The notes beneath the pieces were generated by a model, which had not been told where the DNA came from, ran no database searches, and saw only the letters and a program-made list of their open reading frames with translations. This document shows, piece after piece, positions 1 through 6,036 of a stretch of 8,294 nt of DNA. Location: contig CAJWGI010000046.1 of assembly GCA_913031335.1 (NCBI GenBank), forward strand, positions 1 to 8,294, given 5' to 3'. The position numbers and the translations under genes were made by a program. Position 1 is the first letter of the stretch. Every line of letters begins with the position of its first letter. This DNA comes from an uncultured Anaerolineales bacterium (GTDB lineage Bacteria > Chloroflexota > Anaerolineae > Anaerolineales > UBA11657).

Positions 1-120
1 ATGGCGGTCCCATGCCGCGGGTACAATGCTAATTACCATCCCGGATGGAAGCGGGGAGCGCACTTTCTGACACAAACCCATCTGCAATGCAAACGCCAAC
101 ACAGATTCCAGTGCAAGCAC
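1..120 (-). CDS. Possible 5' end of a minus-strand gene running off the left edge
   Basis: A minus-strand frame opens with GTG at 120-118 and stays open for 40 codons to the window edge. A purine-rich TAAGGGA lies at 135-129, 8 nt before the GTG, which is good Shine-Dalgarno spacing. The translation begins MLALESVLAFALQMG and is hydrophobic at first, then reads KVRSPLPSGMVISIVPAAW. I do not recognise a family. The gene would lie 141 bp downstream of the SDR stop, too far for tight coupling, and an extended -10 candidate sits between them. An ATG at 128-126 uses the same ribosome binding site in another frame but closes after 31 codons. Forty open codons are weak evidence in GC-rich DNA, so this is only a candidate. 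Confidence 0.25.
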   Translation of the reverse strand, partial: MLALESVLAFALQMGLCQKVRSPLPSGMVISIVPAAWDRH

Positions 121-183
121 GATGGCATTCCCTTACAGCAGTGCCCTGTCGGGTCGCTGTCGTATGACCGCTGCGCCAGCACG

Positions 184-192
184 AGTATATCA
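184..192 (-). promoter_or_regulatory. Candidate extended -10 promoter pointing left
   Basis: On the minus strand this reads TGATATACT, which matches the extended -10 pattern TGnTATAAT with one mismatch. I see no good -35 box upstream. Transcription would start near 177 and give a leader of about 57 nt before the possible GTG start at 120. It lies in the 141-bp gap after the SDR gene, where a promoter for the next gene would be expected. The call rests on one motif. Confidence 0.25.
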
Positions 193-261
193 CGGCACCC
201 GGCCAGCTTGTGCCCTGCCCTCCCCCAGCACGGGACCCTCTCACACCTGCGGCAGCGGTTT

Positions 262-1041
262 TTAGCTTGGAATGCCCTCTGTGTGTCCGTCCACCCCCAG
301 CGCCTGACCACTGATCTTGCTCCCGGCTTCGCAGCACAGAAACAGCGCCATATTAGCGACATCCCCGGCGGTGACGAACGTGCGCAATGAAGTCTGCCGT
401 TCGTACTGCGCGCGCACTTCATCAGCGCTCATCCCCCGGGCTTGTGCTTCCCGGGCAATTACTGCTTCCATGCGTGGGCCCTCCACCGCGCCAGGACAGA
501 TCGCGTTTACTCGGATGGCGAACTCACCCAACTCCATCGCCAGTGTCTTGGTGAACCCGATCAGTGCCCATTTCGATGCCGCGTAGGGCGCGCGCCACGG
601 GTAACCCAGCAGGCCGGCAGCTGAGGAAATATTGATAATCGAGCCGCCCGAACCATCTTTCAGCAACGGGATAGCGTGCCGGACGCACAGAAAGGTGCCC
701 GTCAGGTTGACGGCCAGCGTGCGCTCCCAGTCCTGCAGCGCGATCTCTTCCACCGGCGCCGTCGGCCCGGCGACCCCGGCGCAGTTCACGAGCACATCCA
801 GTCCACCAATACTGGCCCGCACCTCCGCGAACAGCCTCTCCACCTGCGCTGGATCGGCTACGTCCGCCGACGTGGCCCCGATGTCTGGTAACGCGGCGCG
901 GCATTCCTGCAGCCAATCTGCCGCCACGTCGCAGATGTGTACCCGCGCACCTTTTTCCAGAAATGCTTCCGCAATCGTGCGGCCGATGCCAGAGGCCGCC
1001 GCTGTAATTAGAACACGCGAGTTATGCGCAGAAAGTTCCAT
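262..1041 (-). CDS. Short-chain dehydrogenase/reductase (classical SDR)
   Basis: A 259-residue cytosolic NAD(P)-dependent oxidoreductase with a Rossmann fold, the usual length for classical SDRs. The nucleotide-binding motif TAAASGIG is at residues 13-20; the first glycine of TGxxxGxG is replaced by Ala14. Asp38 at the end of the second strand suggests NAD(H) over NADP(H). The structural NCAG motif is at 86-89 and Asn112 lies in VNLTG. The catalytic set is Ser139/Ser140, Tyr153 and Lys157 (YAASK). The ATG is well supported: GAGGAGG at 1054-1048 lies 6 nt upstream, the strongest ribosome binding site in the operon. It is the third gene of the minus-strand operon, 16 bp after the enolase-superfamily gene. 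A role in oxidising or reducing a hydroxy- or keto-acid intermediate is inferred from context; the substrate is unknown. Confidence 0.93.
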   Translation of the reverse strand: MELSAHNSRVLITAAASGIGRTIAEAFLEKGARVHICDVAADWLQECRAALPDIGATSADVADPAQVERLFAEVRASIGGLDVLVNCAGVAGPTAPVEEIALQDWERTLAVNLTGTFLCVRHAIPLLKDGSGGSIINISSAAGLLGYPWRAPYAASKWALIGFTKTLAMELGEFAIRVNAICPGAVEGPRMEAVIAREAQARGMSADEVRAQYERQTSLRTFVTAGDVANMALFLCCEAGSKISGQALGVDGHTEGIPS

Positions 1042-1057
1042 TTCGTGCCTCCTCGCA

Positions 1058-2170
1058 TCAATTTAGTTCACTGATCTGATACGTGGCCTTTTCCAACCAG
1101 TCCGTGTTAATCCTCACACCCCAGCCCGGGCCAGGCGGAATTTCCACCTTACCTTCCTGAGCTGTCAGCACCGGGGTATACAGCCCCGCCTGCCAGGGGT
1201 AGTACTCTGTTGTTTCAATCGAAAATTCAACATAGGGGCCAGCATTTGGGATTGCCCCCATCATGTGCAGCGAAAACACCGTCACCAGCGACAGATTGGC
1301 CGAATGGGGCACGCACGGCAGCTCGGCTCGTTCTGCCAAGGCGGCCACGCGCAGGCAGCGCGTTAGCCCGCCCACATAGCAGATATCGGGTTGCACAATG
1401 TCAAACGCCCGGGTTTCAACAATGCGGCGCCATTGCGACAGCGAGCAATCCTGTTCGCCGCCGGCCACATCAATCGAGAGCGCCTGCATCGCGCGTGTGA
1501 CTTCGGCGCTCTGCTCGAACTCCCAGTAGGGGCACGGTTCTTCGTAGTGGCAGATACCGTGCGCGGTAAGCATGTTGCCGACTTCGATGGCTTTTGCAGG
1601 GGTATAGCAACAGTTGGCGTCCACTAGCAGGGCGACGTCATCGCCGAGGGCGTTGCGGATAGCAGGCACGATAGCTTCGGTGCGGCCGGGCCACTCGTCT
1701 TCATTTTGGCCACATTCTTTTCCAATGCGAAACTTAAAGGCTGTGTAGCCATGGGCAGCTCGAAGCCTCGCCATCCGCTCCGCCTCCGCTTCCGGCGTGA
1801 TGTCGCGGCGCATACTGGAGGCATACACCGCAAATGGACGCGGCTGCCCACCCAGCAACTCGCACACACTCTTACCTTCCAGTTTGCCACGCAAGTCCCA
1901 CAGCGCAGTGTCCAACCCAGCCAGCGCACGCCGCAAGTAGGATCCGGGGAACTTGAACTCAATTTCCACAATCCTGTTGAGCATTGCATCGATCTCCAGT
2001 GGGTCTGCGCCCAGTGCGCAAGGTGCAACCTGACGGTGCAGCACCAGCGCCGAAATGTCCGCGTTGTAGGTGGAAACCTGCCCCCAGCCCACTGCACCGT
2101 CATCCGTGCGCACCCGCACCAGTCCCACGTATTCGTTACAGAATGTTTCGATGCTTTGGATTCTCATCAT
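1058..2170 (-). CDS. Mandelate racemase/muconate lactonizing enzyme family protein (probable acid-sugar dehydratase type)
   Basis: A 370-residue member of the enolase superfamily: an N-terminal capping domain (about 1-115) and a C-terminal barrel carrying the catalytic residues. These enzymes abstract the proton alpha to a carboxylate and stabilise the enolate on Mg2+. Visible residues are KFR at 146-148 (KxR in place of KxK), metal ligands Asp184 (LVDAN), Glu210 (HYEEPCPY) and Glu239 (AGGEQD), and a His-Asp dyad of Asp262 (QPDICYVGG) and His289 (VPHSANLS). Glu315 (YVEFS) is the likely partner at the enolate oxygen. The dyad places it in the mandelate racemase subgroup, whose members are mostly acid-sugar dehydratases; dehydration is therefore inferred, and the substrate is not identifiable. 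It starts at tandem ATG codons 8 bp after the upstream alcohol dehydrogenase stop. Its ribosome binding site is weak (CAGAG), so translational coupling is likely. Confidence 0.92.
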   Translation of the reverse strand: MMRIQSIETFCNEYVGLVRVRTDDGAVGWGQVSTYNADISALVLHRQVAPCALGADPLEIDAMLNRIVEIEFKFPGSYLRRALAGLDTALWDLRGKLEGKSVCELLGGQPRPFAVYASSMRRDITPEAEAERMARLRAAHGYTAFKFRIGKECGQNEDEWPGRTEAIVPAIRNALGDDVALLVDANCCYTPAKAIEVGNMLTAHGICHYEEPCPYWEFEQSAEVTRAMQALSIDVAGGEQDCSLSQWRRIVETRAFDIVQPDICYVGGLTRCLRVAALAERAELPCVPHSANLSLVTVFSLHMMGAIPNAGPYVEFSIETTEYYPWQAGLYTPVLTAQEGKVEIPPGPGWGVRINTDWLEKATYQISELN

Positions 2171-2178
2171 CTCTGAAT

Positions 2179-3258
2179 TTAGAACACAATCACATTGCGC
2201 AGCGCCTCGCCCCTGTTCACAGCGGCAATTGCCGCATTGATTTCTTTCAGTGGGTAGCGTGCACTTATCAGTTCATCCAGCTTGAGCCGCCCCTCTTGGT
2301 ACAGCTCAGCCAGTTTAGGCACGTCCACGCGTAGACGGCCGGAACCCATTTTGCTGCCCAGGATGCGTTGACCCCTGTCAGCCAGAATAACCGGTTCAAA
2401 CTGCATCTTGATTCCGGAAGCCGGCATTCCGACAATCACCAGCGTGCCCCCCTTGCGCAACAGCTTCAGTCCCTGCTCCATCGCCGTCACGTTTCCCACT
2501 GCGACGAATACATGACCCGCACCACACTGGGCGGTGAGCTCTCGCACAACCTCCCGCACATCATTTGTCGCAGCATTGATTGTGTGCGTTGCCCCAAACA
2601 TGTTGGCTGCTTCCAGTTTTTTCTCGGCGAGGTCGACGGCGATGACCGGTTGCGCGCCGACCAACCTCGCGCCCTGCACACAGTTAAGTCCCACGCCGCC
2701 TATGCCAATCACGACCACGCTGCTGCCGGCCGACACCCGCGCTGTATTCATCACTGCGCCCAGACCGGTAATTACGGCGCAGCCCAACAAAGCAGCGCTG
2801 TCGAGCGGCATGTCCGCCGGCAACGACACAAGCTGCGATTCATCCACCACCACGTATTCGGCAAAAGCACCCGCGCGAAGCCCCTGCAAAACCGGTTGAC
2901 CCTTCTCATTGCGAATGCGCTGTTCTCTGTCTATGGCGAGTTCAGTCTCGCACAGATGCGGGTCACCTATGGCACAGTAATAACAGCGCCCGCACGAGCG
3001 CATCAGGGTGACGACCACGTGGGCACCCGGCTGGATCAGCTTGACCCCCGGACCCACCTCCGTGACCACACCAGCGGCCTCGTGCCCGTAGATGGCCGGC
3101 AGAGTGCCGCCCCAGGCGCCTTCGGCATAGTGAATATCACTGTGGCAGATAGCACAAGCCGCAAGCTTAACTTTCACTTCCCCCACTTTGGGTGGGTCTA
3201 TTGCAACTTCCTCAATCACAAGTTGCTGGCCAAATTCGTAACAGACGGCTGCTTTCAT
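2179..3258 (-). CDS. Zinc-dependent alcohol dehydrogenase (medium-chain dehydrogenase family)
   Basis: A 359-residue cytosolic oxidoreductase with an N-terminal GroES-like catalytic domain and a Rossmann domain (about 150-300). Catalytic zinc ligands are Cys38 (ICHSD), His59-Glu60 (YGHEAAG) and Cys160. The structural-zinc lobe is complete, with Cys89, Cys92, Cys95 and Cys103. The nucleotide motif GIGGVG is at 185-190, and Asp209 ends the second Rossmann strand, favouring NAD(H). The enzyme should interconvert an alcohol and an aldehyde or ketone; the substrate is unknown. It resembles general alcohol and glutathione-type formaldehyde dehydrogenases in plan, but I cannot place it in a named class. 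The ATG is preceded by GGGAGAG at 3271-3265, 6 nt away. It is the first, promoter-proximal gene of the minus-strand operon, with the enolase-superfamily gene only 8 bp downstream. Confidence 0.94.
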   Translation of the reverse strand: MKAAVCYEFGQQLVIEEVAIDPPKVGEVKVKLAACAICHSDIHYAEGAWGGTLPAIYGHEAAGVVTEVGPGVKLIQPGAHVVVTLMRSCGRCYYCAIGDPHLCETELAIDREQRIRNEKGQPVLQGLRAGAFAEYVVVDESQLVSLPADMPLDSAALLGCAVITGLGAVMNTARVSAGSSVVVIGIGGVGLNCVQGARLVGAQPVIAVDLAEKKLEAANMFGATHTINAATNDVREVVRELTAQCGAGHVFVAVGNVTAMEQGLKLLRKGGTLVIVGMPASGIKMQFEPVILADRGQRILGSKMGSGRLRVDVPKLAELYQEGRLKLDELISARYPLKEINAAIAAVNRGEALRNVIVF

Positions 3259-3294
3259 GTGGTACTCTCCCGGTGGAAATCAACGCCGACATCA

Positions 3295-3302
3295 GGTCGA
3301 CC
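3295..3302. promoter_or_regulatory. GGTCGACC palindrome, possible operator
   Basis: A perfect 8-bp palindrome, 37 bp upstream of the alcohol dehydrogenase ATG and downstream of its candidate -10. On the minus strand it reads TGGTCGACCT, loosely like the TGGTnnnACCA half-site layout used by several GntR-family regulators of organic-acid catabolism. An 8-bp palindrome occurs often by chance and I found no second copy, so this is weak. Confidence 0.2.
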
Positions 3303-3311
3303 ACATACTGG

Positions 3312-3327
3312 TGCGAAAAAAAACGCA
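3312..3327. promoter_or_regulatory. TGCG-A8-CGCA symmetric A-tract site
   Basis: The four-base arms TGCG and CGCA flank an uninterrupted run of eight A on the plus strand. The site overlaps the predicted transcription start of the leftward operon (about 3327). The layout could be a protein-binding site with a stiff A-tract centre, or simply chance next to a promoter. Confidence 0.2.
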
Positions 3328-3333
3328 ATTCGG

Positions 3334-3342
3334 ATTTTAACA
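3334..3342 (-). promoter_or_regulatory. Candidate extended -10 promoter of the leftward dehydrogenase/enolase operon
   Basis: The minus strand reads TGTTAAAAT, matching TGnTATAAT with one mismatch. No clear -35 box lies 16-18 bp upstream, which is common for extended -10 promoters. The predicted start is near 3327, giving a leader of about 70 nt that contains the A-tract and the GGTCGACC palindrome. It is the best leftward promoter candidate between the two divergent genes. Confidence 0.4.
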
Positions 3343-3452
3343 GATTTGTGGAGAGCGCACGGTTCTACGTAGCATGTCCGCGCTTGATGCCCAGTAGTAC
3401 ATCTGACATCTTTGTTCTGGATAAAGTCGTGTAGGTTCTCGCCTTTGCTCCT

Positions 3453-3482
3453 TTGACTTGGCTGGTCGCGGATTAGGATATA
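3453..3482 (+). promoter_or_regulatory. Candidate distal promoter of the rightward SDR gene
   Basis: A TTGACT -35 box at 3453-3458 (five of six consensus bases) is followed after 18 bp by GATATA at 3477-3482. The start would be near 3489, giving a leader of about 105 nt. An alternative -10, TATATC at 3479-3484, has a 20-bp spacer and is less likely. Confidence 0.35.
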
Positions 3483-3550
3483 TCGATGCGACGGGTAATA
3501 CCGACTTTAGCTGCGCAGACCGGTGGTTGTGCGTGCAGCAGTTTAGCGTC

Positions 3551-3579
3551 TTGCCTGACTTGTCGTTTGCAGCGATAAT
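3551..3579 (+). promoter_or_regulatory. Candidate proximal promoter of the rightward SDR gene
   Basis: TTGCCT at 3551-3556 and GATAAT at 3574-3579 are separated by an ideal 17-bp spacer. The -10 box matches five of six consensus bases and the -35 box four of six. Transcription would begin near 3586, only about 8 nt before the GTG at 3594. The message would then be almost leaderless, or translation would start further in, for example at TTG 3627. Confidence 0.35.
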
Positions 3580-3593
3580 CCTGAGCAAGTGCT

Positions 3594-4463
3594 GTGAGCG
3601 GAAATGAACGACCTGATGTAATCAAATTGAGCGAAAAGTTCCTTACCGGACGAACAGCTATGATAACCGGAGGCGCATCCGGCATGGGAAGAGCGATGGC
3701 GCTGGCCTTTGCGCGTGCCGGTGCGGACATCTCCATCGGCTCTCTGCTGGCGGACAAGGAGAATATGAAGGTTGGTGGAGAACTTTCTTTTTTGCCCGGG
3801 CGGGATGAGTTGCAGGCCGCAAGGGGGGAAATCGAAAGGTTGGGTGTGCGCTGCCTGGCGCTGGGTCTGGACGTCACCGAGACGGAATCGGTGCAGGCCT
3901 TTTGCGACACAACCATCGCGGAGCTGGGCAAGATTGACATTCTGGCGAACGCGGCTGGCATCACCGCGGAGCACGCCATCAGTGGCCATTCGGAGGCGCT
4001 GTGGAGAAAGGTGATGTCAGTCAACGTGGATGGCGCCTTCCGCACCATCCGGCTAGCGCTACCAGGAATGATCGAGCGCAAATGGGGTCGCATTATTAAT
4101 ATCGCCTCCACGGCGGCTTCGGTCGGGGCGGCCACCTCAGGAGCGTATTGCGCTTCCAAGGCGGCGCTGGTCGGGCTTTCTCGCTGCGTCGCTCTGGAGG
4201 GAGCGCCTTACGGCGTTACCTGCAATGCCATCAGCCCGGGCTGGACAGACACGAACTTCGGGCGTGATTGGATGAGCGATATAGCAGTGGTGCAGGAAAA
4301 GCGCAGCGGCGAGGAGTACATCGCGGATGCAGAACAGGCTAACCCGCAGGGTCGCCTGATTCAAGTTGAAGAAGTGGCCGCGCTTGCCCTGTACCTTTGC
4401 CGCGAGGAGGCCCTTGCCATGACCATGCAGGATTTGACGCTCTCGGGCGGGTCGCTCTGGTAG
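3594..4463 (+). CDS. Short-chain dehydrogenase/reductase (classical SDR), extended loop after the second strand
   Basis: A 289-residue NAD(P)-dependent oxidoreductase, somewhat longer than a typical 250-residue SDR. Motifs are TGGASGMG (25-32), NAAG (119-122), Asn144 (SVNVDG), Ser172, Tyr185 and Lys189 (YCASK). The second strand ends in IGS (48-50) with no acidic residue, so NADP(H) is possible. About a dozen extra residues follow (roughly 55-75, including ELSFLPGRDEL). The protein ends in SGGSLW. GTG 3594 is the first possible start, because an in-frame TGA lies at 3582-3584, but it has no clear ribosome binding site. TTG 3627 would leave a more usual 14 residues before the glycine motif. 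It is divergent from the alcohol dehydrogenase operon and 245 bp before proV, so it may act with either. The substrate is unknown. It is not a close duplicate of the SDR at 262-1041. Confidence 0.9.
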   Translation: MSGNERPDVIKLSEKFLTGRTAMITGGASGMGRAMALAFARAGADISIGSLLADKENMKVGGELSFLPGRDELQAARGEIERLGVRCLALGLDVTETESVQAFCDTTIAELGKIDILANAAGITAEHAISGHSEALWRKVMSVNVDGAFRTIRLALPGMIERKWGRIINIASTAASVGAATSGAYCASKAALVGLSRCVALEGAPYGVTCNAISPGWTDTNFGRDWMSDIAVVQEKRSGEEYIADAEQANPQGRLIQVEEVAALALYLCREEALAMTMQDLTLSGGSLW

Positions 4464-4474
4464 TCGGCCGCAGC

Positions 4475-4503
4475 TTGACAAATCACCGACAATGCTGTTT
4501 CAT
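4475..4503 (+). promoter_or_regulatory. Candidate proV promoter
   Basis: A perfect TTGACA -35 box at 4475-4480 is followed after 17 bp by TTTCAT at 4498-4503 (four of six -10 consensus bases). It begins 11 bp after the SDR stop codon. The predicted start near 4510 gives proV a leader of about 200 nt. I see no terminator between the SDR and proV, so read-through from the SDR gene is also possible. Confidence 0.45.
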
Positions 4504-4594
4504 GTATCTGTCGCAGTTGTAGCTTCTCTCTGGCAACATAACAGAATAGTGAGGCATACCTGGTGCAAGCATTGGCTGGCTTCAAACAGCTTCT

Positions 4595-4633
4595 AGATAT
4601 CCGATCATCCCCCGCAAGTCGGGCCGGGTATCT
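4595..4633 (+). promoter_or_regulatory. Predicted hairpin in the proV leader
   Basis: AGATATCCG at 4595-4603 pairs with CGGGTATCT at 4625-4633 over nine pairs, one of them G-U. Inside the 21-nt loop, CCCG (4611-4614) pairs with CGGG (4620-4623) around CAAGT. The result is an extended hairpin with an asymmetric internal loop. There is no T-tract after it, so it is not a simple intrinsic terminator. It lies between the candidate promoter and the proV start. It could affect leader stability or translation, but no known riboswitch class is recognised. Confidence 0.35.
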
Positions 4634-4708
4634 GCGATGCAGGCTGCTTGCGTCCGGAGATCTTCTTCAGTCATGCTGTCAGCTGCTGAAAGGACGACTG
4701 TGACGTTG

Positions 4709-5926
4709 ATGGATAATTCCAGAGAGATACGTGTCGCCGTGCGCGACCTGTGGAAGGTCTTCGGCCCGGACGGCCAGCGCGTGCTACAGGAGGACGGTGG
4801 CTGGGCGCAGTCCGCTTCGCGGGAGCAGGTGCAGGAAAAGACCGGTCACGTCATTGCCATCCGCGACATTTCTTTCGACGTCCACGTCGGGGAAGTTTTT
4901 GTGGTCATGGGTCTGTCCGGAAGCGGCAAATCCACTCTGGTCCGCTGTCTCATCCGGCTGATCGAACCCACACAGGGCATAGTTGAGATCGATGGTGAGA
5001 ACGTCCTGGAGTACGACGTGGAGCAAATCATCGAGTTGCGCCGGCACAAGACCGGAATGGTCTTCCAACATTACGGCCTCTTCCCGCATCGCAACGTCAT
5101 GGACAACGTGGCCTATGGTCTAGAGGTGCAGGGAATAGAGAAGGAGAGCCGCTATGCGACGGCGCTGGACGTGCTCGCGCGCGTCGGCCTGAAGGGGTGG
5201 GAGGAATCCTATCCGGACGAACTCAGCGGCGGTATGCAACAACGAGTGGGCATAGCCCGCGCTCTGGCGCTCGATCCTGAGATCCTGCTCATGGACGAAC
5301 CGTTCAGTGGTCTTGATCCGCTCATCCGCCGCCAGATGCAGGATGAACTCATCGAATTACAGAAGCAGCTACACAAGACCATCGTGTTCATAACCCACGA
5401 TCTGCTGGAGGCGCTCAAGTTAGGAGACCGCATCGCGATCCTCAGGGGTGGCAGCATGGTCCAGTTGGGCACTCCGGAACAGATAGTCATGACCCCGGCT
5501 GATGATTACGTGGAGGAATTCGTGAAGGACGTCTCCAAAGCCCGCGTGATGCGAGTGACCAGCATCATGCGCCCGCCGGCGCTGGTGCTTGAACACTCAC
5601 AGCGTCTGCACTCGGCGGTCACGCTTCTGAGGGAAAACAATGCTGACGCGGCTTTTGTGGCGCAAAGCGATGGTTCCTACGCAGGGATGGTGACCCTCGA
5701 GGGTCTCTCGCGGGCGGAACATGAAGGTTCCTCAGATTTGAGTGCCGCGATTGATGACAGCGCCGATTCCGTGTCTCCGGAGACATCAGTGCAGGATCTC
5801 ATTCCCATGGTGGCCGGAACCCGACACCCGATAGCCGTGGTGGACGAGAAGCGCCTCCTGGGTGAGGTTGACCGGCCGATCGTGCTCGATAGTCTGGCCG
5901 AGAGTCATGCCGCCCGGGCGGGGTAA
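4709..5926 (+). CDS. proV: Glycine betaine/proline betaine-type ABC transporter, ATP-binding subunit (ProV/OpuAA-like)
   Basis: A 405-residue cytoplasmic ATPase that powers quaternary-ammonium import with the ProW permease. It has the ProV-type N-terminal segment (about 1-50, EKTGH before the ATPase core), Walker A GLSGSGKST (68-76), Q-loop Gln120, signature LSGGMQQRV (172-180), Walker B ILLMDEPF (192-199), the SGLD D-loop (200-203) and H-loop His230. Residues from about 285 to 395 form a CBS-type region, the part that senses ionic strength or nucleotides in OpuA relatives. The protein ends in AARAG and lacks an acidic tail. I start at ATG 4709, which gives the family's usual length. In-frame ATGs at 4637 and 4673 would add 24 or 12 unfamiliar residues. 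AAGGA at 4690-4694 could also serve GTG 4700 or TTG 4706. proW follows after 110 bp. Confidence 0.93.
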   Translation: MDNSREIRVAVRDLWKVFGPDGQRVLQEDGGWAQSASREQVQEKTGHVIAIRDISFDVHVGEVFVVMGLSGSGKSTLVRCLIRLIEPTQGIVEIDGENVLEYDVEQIIELRRHKTGMVFQHYGLFPHRNVMDNVAYGLEVQGIEKESRYATALDVLARVGLKGWEESYPDELSGGMQQRVGIARALALDPEILLMDEPFSGLDPLIRRQMQDELIELQKQLHKTIVFITHDLLEALKLGDRIAILRGGSMVQLGTPEQIVMTPADDYVEEFVKDVSKARVMRVTSIMRPPALVLEHSQRLHSAVTLLRENNADAAFVAQSDGSYAGMVTLEGLSRAEHEGSSDLSAAIDDSADSVSPETSVQDLIPMVAGTRHPIAVVDEKRLLGEVDRPIVLDSLAESHAARAG

Positions 5927-6005
5927 ATGTGATTGGCTGCTCGGCGGCGAGTGAACACCTGCCGTCTGCGCTGCCGTCACGATGCAGTGGCTGACCGGAT
6001 TGCGC

Positions 6006-6021
6006 GAATTGCCGGCAATTC
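6006..6021. promoter_or_regulatory. Perfect 16-bp palindrome just before the proW ribosome binding site
   Basis: The sequence GAATTGCCGGCAATTC is its own reverse complement over all 16 bases. It ends exactly where the proW Shine-Dalgarno sequence AAAGGGTGA (6022-6030) begins. In DNA it could be an operator for a dimeric regulator. In RNA it could fold as a six-pair stem with a CCGG loop and influence access to the ribosome binding site. No promoter is obvious near it. Confidence 0.45.
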
Positions 6022-6036
6022 AAAGGGTGAACGAAC

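Larger units (their letters stand above)
3259..3593. other. Divergent intergenic control region (335 bp)
   Basis: This gap separates the leftward dehydrogenase operon from the rightward SDR gene, so both promoters should lie here. I see a leftward extended -10 (3334-3342), two rightward promoter candidates (3453-3482 and 3551-3579), a palindrome at 3295-3302 and an A-tract flanked by inverted TGCG/CGCA at 3312-3327. No terminator or convincing small gene is visible. An 83-codon minus-strand frame at 3337-3588 has a TTG start and no recognisable content. No regulator gene is present in the window, so any factor acting here is encoded elsewhere. Confidence 0.7.

Noticed and set aside
1..390. 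Open 129-codon plus-strand frame at the left edge
   Set aside because: It overlaps the well-supported SDR on the other strand, is rich in His, Cys and Arg with no recognisable motif, and looks like an antisense shadow.
1058..2170. Identity as a hydroxyproline-betaine 2-epimerase, tempting because of the nearby betaine transporter
   Set aside because: That epimerase belongs to the subgroup with lysines on both faces of the active site. This protein has a His-Asp dyad of the mandelate racemase subgroup instead.
2368..3372. Long plus-strand frame (334 codons) opposite the alcohol dehydrogenase
   Set aside because: It is antisense to a gene with complete zinc and nucleotide motifs. Its translation is His/Arg-rich with no domain, and it runs on into the intergenic region.
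3337..3588. 83-codon minus-strand frame filling the divergent intergenic region
   Set aside because: It needs a TTG start with no convincing ribosome binding site, has no recognisable content, and overlaps the promoter candidates.
3473..4159. 228-codon minus-strand frame opposite the second SDR
   Set aside because: It is a shadow of a gene with full SDR motifs; its Ser/Pro/Ala-rich translation is typical of antisense frames in GC-rich DNA.
262..4463. The two SDR genes as a recent tandem duplication
   Set aside because: They share only family motifs, differ in length, cofactor-site residues and C-termini, and lie in opposite orientations.
4637..4708. Upstream in-frame starts that would lengthen ProV by 24 or 12 residues
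   Set aside because: The added residues do not resemble ProV N-termini, the family length is met from 4709, and the 4637 start sits just after a predicted leader hairpin without a clear ribosome binding site.
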